From: Arthrobacter terrae
Lineage (GTDB): Bacteria; Actinomycetota; Actinomycetes; Actinomycetales; Micrococcaceae
Direction: 5' to 3'
Length of the DNA: 64,000 nucleotides
Assembly: GCF_015708085.1 (NCBI RefSeq)
Contig: NZ_JADNYM010000013.1
Span: 62,001 to 126,000, forward strand
Positions 49,500 to 57,880 of this stretch are shown here, one piece after another. The position numbers and the translations under genes are program-made. The notes under the pieces were generated by a model. The model was not told the origin of the DNA and did no database searches. It was given only the letters and a program-made list of their open reading frames with translations. Numbering within the stretch: position 1 is the first letter of the stretch; each line of letters starts with the position of its first letter.

Positions 49500-50669
49500 G
49501 TGACTTTATCCGAGCAGCATGTGTTTCCAGAACGCCGGGCCGAGATTGATCTCGACGCCATCCGGCACAATGTCCGCCGGCTGTCCGCAGTTATCTTGCC
49601 CGCGAAATTGATGGCGGTGGTGAAGGCCGATGCCTACGGCCATGGCATGATTCCGGTGGCGAAGGCAGCTTTGAAAGCGGGCGCGCATTGGTTGGGCGTG
49701 GCGCACATTTCCGAGGCCCTCACGTTGCGGCAGGCCGGAATCGGCGCCCCGGTCCTGGCTTGGCTGCATACGCCGGCCAGCGATTTTCGCGCCGCTTTGG
49801 AGGCGGGAATCGACATCGGATGCTCGGGCTGGGAACTGGAATATATTGTCGCTGCCGCACGTGAGTGCCAGCGGCCGGCCCGGGTCCATTTGAAGATCGA
49901 CACCGGCCTGGGCCGGAATGGGAGCACCGCGGCGCTTTGGGATGCATTGGTCTCAGAGGCGATGCAATACCAGGATCAGGGCCTATTGCGGGTCGTCGGC
50001 GTCTTCAGTCATTTTGCTGTTGCCGATGAACCCGAGCGTGCAGAAAATGATGAGCAGCTGCGGCGGTTCCGCGAGGCCGTAGCCGTCGCCGAGGACGCCG
50101 GAGCCGACCTCGAGGTCAGGCACGTGGCAAATACCCCCGCCATGCTTTCCCGTCCGGATGCGCACTTCGATCTGGTCCGGGCCGGACTGGGAATATACGG
50201 GCTCTCCCCGTTTGAAAACCAGACATCAGCCCAGCTCGGTCTACGGCCGGCGATGACGCTCAAGGCGCTCGTGGCGTCCCGCAAGGATGTGCCGGCCGGT
50301 CAGGGCGTCTCCTATGGACTCAACTACGTCACCGCGCGTCCCAGCACGCTGGCCCTGATTCCGCTGGGCTACGCCGATGGTGTTCCCCGGATAGCCACCG
50401 GAGGCCCGGTGCGGATCAATGGCACCACTTATCCGGTGGTCGGCCGGATCGCGATGGACCAGATGGTGGTCGATCTCGGTGCCGACACGTCGGTTGCGGC
50501 TGGACCGCCGGTGGTGGGCGCGGAGGCGGAGCTGTTCGGAACGGGCGACGACGGCGGCCCCACCGCGGAGCAGTGGGCTGCCGCCGCGGGCACGATTAAT
50601 TACGAAATCGTGACGCGGATAGGTCCGCGCGTGCCGCGGGTCTACGTCAACGAAGGGCCAGCGGAATGA
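49500..50669 (+). CDS. alr: alanine racemase
   Basis: Alr (389 aa) makes D-alanine for peptidoglycan with PLP. The PLP lysine lies in AVVKADAYGHG (near residue 41). The second catalytic base, Tyr, is in GQGVSYGLNY, and the C-terminal beta-domain contains TYPVVGRIAMDQMVVDLG. The GTG at 49500 is the first in-frame start and gives a normal length. tsaE follows after 142 bp. Confidence 0.96.
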   Translation: MTLSEQHVFPERRAEIDLDAIRHNVRRLSAVILPAKLMAVVKADAYGHGMIPVAKAALKAGAHWLGVAHISEALTLRQAGIGAPVLAWLHTPASDFRAALEAGIDIGCSGWELEYIVAAARECQRPARVHLKIDTGLGRNGSTAALWDALVSEAMQYQDQGLLRVVGVFSHFAVADEPERAENDEQLRRFREAVAVAEDAGADLEVRHVANTPAMLSRPDAHFDLVRAGLGIYGLSPFENQTSAQLGLRPAMTLKALVASRKDVPAGQGVSYGLNYVTARPSTLALIPLGYADGVPRIATGGPVRINGTTYPVVGRIAMDQMVVDLGADTSVAAGPPVVGAEAELFGTGDDGGPTAEQWAAAAGTINYEIVTRIGPRVPRVYVNEGPAE

Positions 50670-50689
50670 ATCTGAGGGTGCGCATCAAC

Positions 50690-50757
50690 GTGCGCAGAGT
50701 TGGAGCCTTCCGGCGCGCAGGAGGTACGCCTGCGGCCCCGGAGCTCCCAACTGTGCG
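50690..50757 (+). terminator. imperfect hairpin between alr and tsaE
   Basis: TGCGCAGAGTTGGAGC (50690-50705) can pair with GCTCCCAACTGTGCGC (50742-50757) with one mismatch and one bulge, and the intervening sequence has its own CGCAGG-type stem. No T-run follows. No gene is supported in this 142-bp gap. Confidence 0.45.
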
Positions 50758-50811
50758 CCCGTTGGTCCAGCGGACTCGAGTCTTCGTCAGCATTGCGGAC
50801 GTGCACGCGCC

Positions 50812-51390
50812 GTGAGCAGCAGCTGGGAGTTCCAGACCGCCACTGCGGAGGAAACGCAGGCCATCGCGGAGCGGCTGGGCAGCATATTGCAGGCCGGGGA
50901 TCTGCTCATCCTTAGCGGTGAGCTTGGCGCCGGTAAGACAACCTTTACGCAGGGCCTGGGCCGGGGATTAGGCGTCCGCAGCGGGATTATCTCGCCGACG
51001 TTCGTGCTGGTGCGGATCCACCCGAACCTGCCCGATGGTCCCCGGCCCGGCGGGCCCGATCTGGTCCACGTCGACGCTTACCGGCTGGGATCCGGCGGTG
51101 AAGTGGACGACATAGATCTGGAGAATACCTTCGATTCCGCAGTCACGGTGGTGGAGTGGGGTGCCGGTTTGGTGGAGCATCTGGCCCAAAGCCGCCTGGA
51201 GCTGGAGCTGGTACGTGCGGTCGGAGCGGCCGCCTCTGGGTTGGACAGCGCCGGGTTGGGCGCCGACGACGGGGATGAAGCCAGGCTGCTGCGCGTTACC
51301 GCAGTTGGCCCACGCTGGGACGGCGTGGATCTGTCCGGGCTTCCGGGCACGGCAAATACAGCCGGCCTGCAGACGGAGCCAATGGACTAG
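50812..51390 (+). CDS. tsaE: tRNA threonylcarbamoyladenosine ATPase TsaE
   Basis: TsaE (192 aa) is the ATPase of the complex that adds t6A at A37 of ANN-decoding tRNAs. The P-loop GELGAGKTTFTQGLGRGLG lies at about 36-54, followed by ISPTFVLV and HVDAYRL (Walker B region). A C-terminal tail of about 45 residues (after LELELVRAVG) is longer than in E. coli. The GTG start at 50812 has no good Shine-Dalgarno. It leads the tsaE-tsaB-rimI-tsaD cluster. Confidence 0.93.
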   Translation: MSSSWEFQTATAEETQAIAERLGSILQAGDLLILSGELGAGKTTFTQGLGRGLGVRSGIISPTFVLVRIHPNLPDGPRPGGPDLVHVDAYRLGSGGEVDDIDLENTFDSAVTVVEWGAGLVEHLAQSRLELELVRAVGAAASGLDSAGLGADDGDEARLLRVTAVGPRWDGVDLSGLPGTANTAGLQTEPMD

Positions 51391-51399
51391 GTTGGATTA

Positions 51400-52155
51400 G
51401 TGCTGATTCTCTCCATCGATACCTCCGCCATCGCCAGCGCAGCGCTGCTTAGAACGGTGCCAGCCAGCGACGGCGTTAAGGCAAGTGCCGCCGTCGTCGG
51501 CAGTTTTGCGACCGTTGACACCCGCAGTCACGCTGAGGTGCTGGTGCCGGGCATCCAATCCTTGTTCGGCGACGCGGCGGTCGAGGGACCCGCCCTCGAC
51601 GCTATTGTGGTCGGTGTGGGGCCCGGTCCTTTCACCGGGCTGCGCTCCGGCATCGCGGCGGCCCGGATGCTCAGTTTCGTGTGGAATGTGCCGTTGCACG
51701 GCGTGATGAGCCTTGATGCGCTCGCGTGGGACGTGAGCCATAACGGTTACCGGGCCCAGGACCAGGACCAGGATCCGACGACCGGGCCGCCCCCTCCGGA
51801 CCGTAATCCCGCGGGCGGCGATTTTCTTGTGGCCACCGATGCCCGGCGCAAGGAAGTATATTGGGCGAGGTATTCCCAGGACGGCACGCTGCTGGCCGTT
51901 CCGCACGTTGGGCCCGCCGCTGAACTCCCTGCTCTGCCTGCGTTCGGCGCCGGCGCAGGCCTGTACCGCGAGGATCTGCTGGCCCGCGGCTGCACCGTGC
52001 CGGATGCCTTTGCTGACGCCCAACCGACGGCGGCGTCGCTGGGACTGAGTGCCGCCGTCGGCCTGGTCGACGGCGGCCGTCTGCTGGCCAGCTCGCCGCT
52101 GTATCTGCGCGAATCCGATGCCAAGGTCCCTGGCCCGCGGAAGCGTGCGCTGTGA
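51400..52155 (+). CDS. tsaB: tRNA threonylcarbamoyladenosine protein TsaB
   Basis: TsaB (251 aa) is the inactive ASKHA partner that scaffolds TsaD. The ILSIDTSAIASAALL start and VGVGPGPFTGLRSGIAAARML motif are diagnostic, and DARRKEVYWARY matches the family. A Gln/Asp-rich loop (QDQDQDPTTGPPPPD) lies near residue 122. The GTG start lies 9 bp after tsaE with TAGGTT 6 nt before it and no Shine-Dalgarno. It overlaps rimI by 4 nt. Confidence 0.93.
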   Translation: MLILSIDTSAIASAALLRTVPASDGVKASAAVVGSFATVDTRSHAEVLVPGIQSLFGDAAVEGPALDAIVVGVGPGPFTGLRSGIAAARMLSFVWNVPLHGVMSLDALAWDVSHNGYRAQDQDQDPTTGPPPPDRNPAGGDFLVATDARRKEVYWARYSQDGTLLAVPHVGPAAELPALPAFGAGAGLYREDLLARGCTVPDAFADAQPTAASLGLSAAVGLVDGGRLLASSPLYLRESDAKVPGPRKRAL

Positions 52156-52622
52156 CCGGCGCCCGGCTGCGGCAGATGACCCCGGCGGACATCGACACCG
52201 TCGCAGCGCTGGAGACCGTACTTTTCCCGGCGGACTACTGGCCGCGGCAAATGTTTGTGCAGGAGCTCTCCCAGCCCCAAACACGCAGCTATCTCGTAGC
52301 CGAGCAGGACGACCGGATTGTCGGCTACGCGGGGCTGATGTGCGTGCAGCCGATCGCGGATGTGCAGACGATTGCCGTGCTGCCCGATTGTGAGGGGCAG
52401 GGGATCGGCACGGCGCTGCTGCAGGCCCTGCTGGCGGAGGCTGCCGACCGTGACGCCGACGACGTCCTGCTGGAGGTGCGCGCAGACAATCCGCGGGCCC
52501 AGCAGCTGTACCTGCGCTTTGGCTTCGAACAGATCCACGTACGTGCACGCTACTACCGCGATGGGACGGACGCCCTGATTATGCGGCTCCGGCTCAGGCC
52601 AACCGATGAGGCAACAGCATGA
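52152..52622 (+). CDS. rimI: ribosomal protein S18 alanine N-acetyltransferase
   Basis: RimI (156 aa) is a GNAT acetyltransferase acting on the S18 N-terminus. The acetyl-CoA loop [21 protein letters not shown] is encoded at about 52370-52434, followed by [30 protein letters not shown]. The GTG start overlaps the tsaB stop (GTGA), and its stop overlaps the tsaD ATG. Confidence 0.92.
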   Translation: MTGARLRQMTPADIDTVAALETVLFPADYWPRQMFVQELSQPQTRSYLVAEQDDRIVGYAGLMCVQPIADVQTIAVLPDCEGQGIGTALLQALLAEAADRDADDVLLEVRADNPRAQQLYLRFGFEQIHVRARYYRDGTDALIMRLRLRPTDEATA

Positions 52623-53764
52623 ACCGGACCGAACCCCTGATTCTGGGCATCGAATCCTCCTGCGACGAAACCGGCGTCGGAATCGTCCGTGGAACGCAGC
52701 TGCTGGTCAATGCGGTCTCATCCTCGATGGAAGAACACGTCCGCTTCGGCGGGGTTATCCCGGAAATCGCCTCCAGGGCCCATCTGGATGCCATGGTCCC
52801 GACCCTGCGGGCGGCGCTCAAGGAAGCGGACGTCACCTTGGCGGACATCGACGCAATCGCCGTAACCAGCGGACCCGGACTGGCTGGTGCCCTGATGGTC
52901 GGCGTGTGCGCGGCAAAAGCGCTCGCCGTTGCTACCGGAAAGCCGCTCTACGCCATTAACCACCTGGTCGCCCATGTGGGGGCGGCGCTGCTGGATGAGT
53001 CGCTCGGCGCCGTTTCGCCCGGTGACTTAACGGCGGGGAACGACGGCGGCTTGGTAGTGGGGAACGACGGCGGCCGGCCGGGCCGGTTCGAGAATATTGG
53101 TGCGCTGCTGGTCTCCGGCGGTCACACGGAGATTTTGCGGGTGGGGAGCATTGCCGAGGACGTTGAACTGCTCGGATCCACCATCGATGACGCCGCGGGG
53201 GAGGCCTTCGACAAGGTGGCTCGGCTACTGGGTCTGAACTACCCCGGCGGTCCCGCGATCGATGCTCTGGCCAGAACCGGGAATGCACTGGCGATCAAAT
53301 TCCCCCGCGGGCTCAGCGTGCCAAAATACATGGGAACGCCGGCCGAACCGGGACCCCACCGGTACGACTTCTCCTTTTCCGGCCTCAAGACCGCCGTGGC
53401 GCGCTGCGTTGAGCGCTTCGAAGCCGAAGGCCAGCAGCCGCCCGTGGCAGATATTGCCGCCGGTTTCCAGGAAGCAGTGCTGGATGTTATTACCGCCAAA
53501 GCGGTACTGGCCTGCCGGGAAAACGGCATTAGCACCCTGCTTCTCGGCGGCGGCGTAGCAGCAAACTCCCGGTTGCGTGAACTTGCTCAACAGCGCACCA
53601 GGGCCGCCGGAATCCGCCTGCTGGTGCCGCGGCTGTCACTGTGTACGGATAACGGCGCCATGGTCGCCGCGCTTGGAGCGCAGCTGGTAATGCGCGGTGT
53701 CCGGCCCAGCGGCATCGCCTTCGTGCCGGATTCGTCCATGCCGGTGAGCAGCATCAGTCTCTGA
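52619..53764 (+). CDS. tsaD: tRNA threonylcarbamoyltransferase TsaD
   Basis: TsaD (381 aa) transfers the threonylcarbamoyl group to A37. The metal-binding HLVAH lies at 115-119 and VSGGHTE at about 165-171. [14 protein letters not shown] starts the first ASKHA half, and [32 protein letters not shown] and [12 protein letters not shown] are complete. Between HLVAH and VSGGHTE is a linker about twice the usual size with two NDGG units. Confidence 0.95.
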   Translation: MNRTEPLILGIESSCDETGVGIVRGTQLLVNAVSSSMEEHVRFGGVIPEIASRAHLDAMVPTLRAALKEADVTLADIDAIAVTSGPGLAGALMVGVCAAKALAVATGKPLYAINHLVAHVGAALLDESLGAVSPGDLTAGNDGGLVVGNDGGRPGRFENIGALLVSGGHTEILRVGSIAEDVELLGSTIDDAAGEAFDKVARLLGLNYPGGPAIDALARTGNALAIKFPRGLSVPKYMGTPAEPGPHRYDFSFSGLKTAVARCVERFEAEGQQPPVADIAAGFQEAVLDVITAKAVLACRENGISTLLLGGGVAANSRLRELAQQRTRAAGIRLLVPRLSLCTDNGAMVAALGAQLVMRGVRPSGIAFVPDSSMPVSSISL

Positions 53765-53806
53765 CATCCGTGTAACTGCCCGCGGACCCGGTGGCCGGCG
53801 GCAGAT

Positions 53807-54976
53807 TCAGCTTTCGGCCGGACCTGTTCGCATCCGCTGGATCAAATCATCCACGACGGCGTGCAGATCGCCGTCGTGCGCCTTAGCTACCGCCCGCTGC
53901 CGCTGGTATCCGGCTCCCCGGCGGATGATCTTCTCCACATCGGCCAGCTCATCGGTGCAGTGCAGGCGACGGGCCACCGGCTCCAGCTTGTTCAGCAGTT
54001 CCAGCGTGTCTTCGGTGACCAGGCGTTCATTGCCGGCGGCGTCCAGGATGACGATGGCATCCAGACCGTAACGGGCAGCCCGCCATTTGTTTTCCTGCAC
54101 GTGCCACGGCGGCATCGTCGGGATGCTGCCGCCGTCATCGAGCGTGCGGGAGAAGTCATCCACCAGGCATTGCGTGAGCGCGGCAATGGCGCCCACCTCC
54201 TCGAGCGTGGAGAGGCCGTCACAAACGCGCATTTCAATGGTGCCAAGTCCCGGCACCGGGCGGATGTCCCAGCGGATTTCATTGATCAGATCGATCACGC
54301 CGGTGGTGAGCATGTCCTGCACATAGGCCTCGTACTGGGACCAGCTGGAAAACTGGAACGGCAGCCCGGCTGTGGGCAGCTGCTGGAACATCAGCGCGCG
54401 CTGGGAGGCGTAACCGGTATCCTCGCCGTTCCAGAAGGGCGAGGAAGCGGACAACGCCTGGAAATGCGGAATGTAATTCACCAGACCATCGAGCACCGGC
54501 ATGGCCTTGTCCACGCTATCGAGCCCAACATGGACGTGCACCCCGTAAATGACCATTTGGCTGCCCCACCATTGGGTGCGGTCAATCAGTTTGGCGTAGC
54601 GTTCCTTGTCCGTAACCGCCTGCCGGCTGGTCTGGCTGAAGGGGTGCGAGCCGGAGCTGAGCAGCTCAACGCCCATCGGATCGGTCGCCTCGCGCAGGGT
54701 TTTCAGGTTCCGGGACAGGTCGGCCTTGGCTTCGGCAACACTCTGGCAGACACCGGTGACTAGCTCGACGGTGTTCAGCAGGAGCTCTTGTTTGATGTGC
54801 GGATGTTCCTCGTCCGCCTGCAGCTCGGGGTGGGCGCGGCCGACGGCGGCAAGCACCCTGTCCGCGACGGGAACCAGTTCGCCGGTTCCAGAGTCCACCA
54901 GCGCCAGTTCCCATTCCACGCCCAGGGTGGACTGTGCCGATGAGGCGAAATCGATCTTCAAACGCGTTCCTGACAT
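53807..54976 (-). CDS. YbdK-family carboxylate-amine ligase (glutamate-cysteine ligase type 2)
   Basis: This protein (389 aa) belongs to the GCS2 family, whose members join an amine to glutamate with ATP. STLGVEWELALVD near the start, ELLLNTVELVTGVC, GVHVHVGLDS and ENKWRAARYGLDA are family features. The start ATG at 54974-54976 was chosen by homology of the KIDFASSAQ region; an ATG at 54997 is possible, with TAGAAT overlapping it. Mycothiol producers generally do not make glutathione, so the real substrate is uncertain. It is convergent with tsaD. Confidence 0.88.
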   Translation of the reverse strand: MSGTRLKIDFASSAQSTLGVEWELALVDSGTGELVPVADRVLAAVGRAHPELQADEEHPHIKQELLLNTVELVTGVCQSVAEAKADLSRNLKTLREATDPMGVELLSSGSHPFSQTSRQAVTDKERYAKLIDRTQWWGSQMVIYGVHVHVGLDSVDKAMPVLDGLVNYIPHFQALSASSPFWNGEDTGYASQRALMFQQLPTAGLPFQFSSWSQYEAYVQDMLTTGVIDLINEIRWDIRPVPGLGTIEMRVCDGLSTLEEVGAIAALTQCLVDDFSRTLDDGGSIPTMPPWHVQENKWRAARYGLDAIVILDAAGNERLVTEDTLELLNKLEPVARRLHCTDELADVEKIIRRGAGYQRQRAVAKAHDGDLHAVVDDLIQRMRTGPAES

Positions 54977-55079
54977 CGGTGAATTGGTGGAATCCATTCT
55001 AATCGAACCGGGATCCGAAATGACGTGCGATCGACGCTTAGTGACGTATGTCGCGCGCGGCAGAGGGCAGAATAGGAGG

Positions 55080-55904
55080 ATGCCGATTCTCAATAAAGAC
55101 ATGACCCTGTGCATTTCGCTGGCAGCGCGGCCCAGCAACATCGGGACCCGGTTCCACAATTATCTCTATGAGCAGCTGGGCCTGAATTTCGTGTACAAGG
55201 CCTTCGCCCCGACGGATATTGTCGCGGCGGTGGCAGGAATCAGGGGCTTGCCGATCCGCGGTGCGGCGGTCTCGATGCCGTACAAGGAGGACGTCATTGC
55301 GCTGGTGGACCGGATGGACCCGTCTGCGGCTGCCATTTCATCCGTCAACACCATAGTCAATGACGACGGTGTGCTGACGGCCTACAACACGGATTACCTT
55401 GCCATTGCGCGCCTGCTCCGGGACCACGCCGTGCAGGCAGATTACTCCGTGCTGCTGCGCGGCTCCGGCGGCATGGCGAAGGCGGTGGCTGCGGCGCTGC
55501 GGGATGCGGGTTTCAGCGCGGTCAGCATCGTGGCCCGCAATGAAAGAACCGGCCGGGCGCTGGCTGACCTTTACGGGTTCGGCTGGCAGCCGGAGGTGGG
55601 AAGCGCGACAGCGGATCTGATCATCAACGTGACCCCTCTTGGCATGAGGGGGAGCCTGGCCGGTAATGAGGAAAACGTGCAGTCGTTCGACGACGCCGCG
55701 GTGAGCGCCGCGCGGGTGGTGTTCGACGTCGTCGCCCTGCCGTCCGAAACGCCGCTCATTTGTGCCGCCCGCAGCGCCGGCAAGCGGGTCATTGCCGGGG
55801 CCGAAGTCATAGCGATTCAGGCCGAGGAGCAGTTTGTGCTGTACACCGGCGTCCGTCCGAGTCCGGAGCAGGTCCGGGCCGCGGCGGAGTTTTCCCGCGC
55901 CTGA
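55080..55904 (+). CDS. shikimate 5-dehydrogenase-like protein
   Basis: This is an AroE-family protein (274 aa). The catalytic Lys is in SMPYKEDV and the Asp in AYNTDYLAI. The Rossmann segment is LLRGSGGMAKAVAAAL, followed by VARNERTGRAL and NVTPLGM. The N-terminus (MTLCISLAARPSNIGTRFHNYLY) lacks the SxS shikimate-anchor pattern of true AroE, so it may be a paralogue with another substrate. AGGAGG directly abuts the ATG; the start may be read from a leaderless mRNA (CAGAAT just upstream). Confidence 0.85.
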   Translation: MPILNKDMTLCISLAARPSNIGTRFHNYLYEQLGLNFVYKAFAPTDIVAAVAGIRGLPIRGAAVSMPYKEDVIALVDRMDPSAAAISSVNTIVNDDGVLTAYNTDYLAIARLLRDHAVQADYSVLLRGSGGMAKAVAAALRDAGFSAVSIVARNERTGRALADLYGFGWQPEVGSATADLIINVTPLGMRGSLAGNEENVQSFDDAAVSAARVVFDVVALPSETPLICAARSAGKRVIAGAEVIAIQAEEQFVLYTGVRPSPEQVRAAAEFSRA

Positions 55905-55920
55905 GTTGTGCCGGCCGGGG

Positions 55921-56982
55921 CTATTCCTCGTCGCCGCGCAGCGGCGCCAGGGCAAACTCGCGCATCCCCTCATCAAAGCCGACGAGCGGGCACCAATGCA
56001 GCTCCTCCTTGAGCAGCTCCGAGCTGGCGGTGATATGCCGGACGTCGCCGAGCCGGAACTTCCCCGTCACCACGGGTGCCGGCGCGGCGCTGAACGTGCT
56101 CAGGGCGCGGGCCACATCCCCGATGGTCTGCGGCGCATCGGCACCGACATTGTAGGCACCGAAGCTGCGCCCGTAGCCGCTGTGCAGCGCTGCCAGAGCG
56201 CAGATATTGGCCGAGGCGACGTCTGTGACATGGATAAAGCTGCGCCGCTGATTCCCGTCTTCATAGACCAGCGGCGCCTCACCCCGGGCAATGGCGGACC
56301 GGAAGATTGAGGCCACGCCGGCGTACGGTGTGTTTTTGGGCATCAGCGGACCGTAGACATTGTGATAGCGCAGCGCTATCGCTTCCCCACCGGTGGCGCG
56401 CGCCCATGCCGATGCCAGATTCTCCTGGCTGACCTTGGATGCGGCATAGACATTGCGCGGATCCAACGCGGAGGACTCTGTCACCAGGGCGGGGACCAGC
56501 GGTTCGGCCGTATCGGGGTTTCGCGGATCAAACATGCCCGCCTCCAGGTCCGCCACGCGCCGCGGACCCGGGTGGACCGGTTTCCCGGTACCGGGGTCCC
56601 GGTAGGCGCCCTCGCCGTACACAACCATCGATGAGGCCAGCACCAGTTTGCCGATGCCCGCCTGCTCCATGGCTGCCAGCAGGACAGCCGTGGCAAAGTC
56701 ATTGTTCCAGACGTAGTCCGGTGCATCGGCGAAGTTTACGCCGAGGCCCACTTTTGCACTGTGATGGCAGACGGCGTCAATCCCGTCCAGCGCGCCACGA
56801 ACCGCAGCGGGGTCCGCGGTGTTTCCGACGATCAGCTCGACGCGGGAATCCAGACGCGGTGGCCGTGGGTGGACCTGCGGGTCCAGAGAGTCGAGCACCC
56901 GCACTTCCCAGCCCTTCGACAGTGCTGCCTCGACGACAGCCGTGCCGATGAATCCCGCCCCACCGGTGACCAATACCCTCAT
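55921..56982 (-). CDS. NAD-dependent epimerase/dehydratase (GalE-like)
   Basis: This extended short-chain dehydrogenase (353 aa) acts on sugars. NAD binding is by VTGGAGFIGTAVVEAA near the N-terminus, and the catalytic Tyr-Lys is in YAASK with an upstream SSMVVYGEG. RYHNVYGP and GNQRRSFIHVTDVA are typical of GalE-type enzymes. Its ATG overlaps the phosphorylase stop by 4 nt. The pairing of a methylthioadenosine phosphorylase with a GalE-like gene matches Rv0535-Rv0536 of Mycobacterium tuberculosis (from memory), so it may invert C3 of a methylthio-ribose intermediate. Confidence 0.9.
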   Translation of the reverse strand: MRVLVTGGAGFIGTAVVEAALSKGWEVRVLDSLDPQVHPRPPRLDSRVELIVGNTADPAAVRGALDGIDAVCHHSAKVGLGVNFADAPDYVWNNDFATAVLLAAMEQAGIGKLVLASSMVVYGEGAYRDPGTGKPVHPGPRRVADLEAGMFDPRNPDTAEPLVPALVTESSALDPRNVYAASKVSQENLASAWARATGGEAIALRYHNVYGPLMPKNTPYAGVASIFRSAIARGEAPLVYEDGNQRRSFIHVTDVASANICALAALHSGYGRSFGAYNVGADAPQTIGDVARALSTFSAAPAPVVTGKFRLGDVRHITASSELLKEELHWCPLVGFDEGMREFALAPLRGDEE

Positions 56983-57875
56983 CGGCTTACCGCCGGAGCG
57001 GGTTCAAAGCCGAGCGCCGCGTTGGCGGAAGGGCCCGGCACGGGCTGGTCCATGATGATCCGAACAGCCTCGGGATCCATCAGCTGCGGTGCGCGGTAGC
57101 CTTCGTCGAGGGTGCTGACAGCGGCTTCGAGGACGGCAAGAATGTGCGGCTGGGCGGCCTTGAGGCGGCCAAAGACCGCCTCTGCGGTCACCGGTGCCGA
57201 GCCATCGTGTCCGGTGTCCGAGTCGGTGACGTAGGCGAGGTTGGCAAATCCCATATTCAGTTCGGCGGCCAGCACCGGCTCCGGATACTGCGTCATGCTG
57301 ATGATGTCGGCGCCGCCGGATACATACCAGGCGGATTCCGCCCGGGTGGAAAACCGGGGTCCGTTGATCACAACGACCGTACCCTGCGCCTGGAAGGGCA
57401 GGCCGCGTGCCGTCAGCGCCTGCTGCAAATGCCGGCGCAGCGTGCTGCAGAACGGGTCCGATGCCGGCAGGTGGCGCACCCCGGTTGGCCGGGAGCCGTC
57501 GAAATAGGTGTCGATCCGGCCGGTGCTTCGGTCGATCAGCTGGTTGGTAAGCACAAACGTCTCCGGCGCGTAACCGGGCCGGAGTCCGCCAACGGCGGAG
57601 GAGGAAATGATGCCCTCCACGCCGAGGCTTTTCAGTGCCCAGAGATTTGCCCGGTAGTTGATCTGCTGCGGTGGGAGGGAATGGCCGGCACCGTGGCGGG
57701 CCAGAAATGCGACGGTCCGCCCGCTTACCTCCGCCAGGGTGATCGGCCCTGAGGTGGGGCCGTAGGGGGTGTCGGGAGTCATGGTCGCAAGCACCTGGGC
57801 TCCGGGCAGCCGTTCCGTGCCCGAGCCTGTAATGATGCCGATCCGCACCTGGCGGCCGCCCTCGTGTTGTTTCAT
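56979..57875 (-). CDS. mtnP: S-methyl-5'-thioadenosine phosphorylase
   Basis: The enzyme (298 aa) cleaves methylthioadenosine with phosphate to adenine and 5-methylthioribose-1-phosphate. GIITGSGTERLPGA, FLARHGAGHSLPPQQINYRANLWALK, GPRFSTRAES and ISMTQYPEPVLAAELNM match the family. The Asp-x-Asp in TDSD supports 6-amino purine specificity. The start ATG at 57873-57875 follows CAGGAT. A much longer frame in the same phase runs back through the membrane-protein gene and was rejected. It is 5 bp downstream of the GT-C gene. Confidence 0.9.
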   Translation of the reverse strand: MKQHEGGRQVRIGIITGSGTERLPGAQVLATMTPDTPYGPTSGPITLAEVSGRTVAFLARHGAGHSLPPQQINYRANLWALKSLGVEGIISSSAVGGLRPGYAPETFVLTNQLIDRSTGRIDTYFDGSRPTGVRHLPASDPFCSTLRRHLQQALTARGLPFQAQGTVVVINGPRFSTRAESAWYVSGGADIISMTQYPEPVLAAELNMGFANLAYVTDSDTGHDGSAPVTAEAVFGRLKAAQPHILAVLEAAVSTLDEGYRAPQLMDPEAVRIIMDQPVPGPSANAALGFEPAPAVSR

Positions 57876-57880
57876 AGCGT

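Noticed and set aside
53861-54763. 300-codon plus-strand frame opposite the YbdK-type gene
   Set aside because: It is antisense to a conserved GCS2 domain and has no family features of its own.
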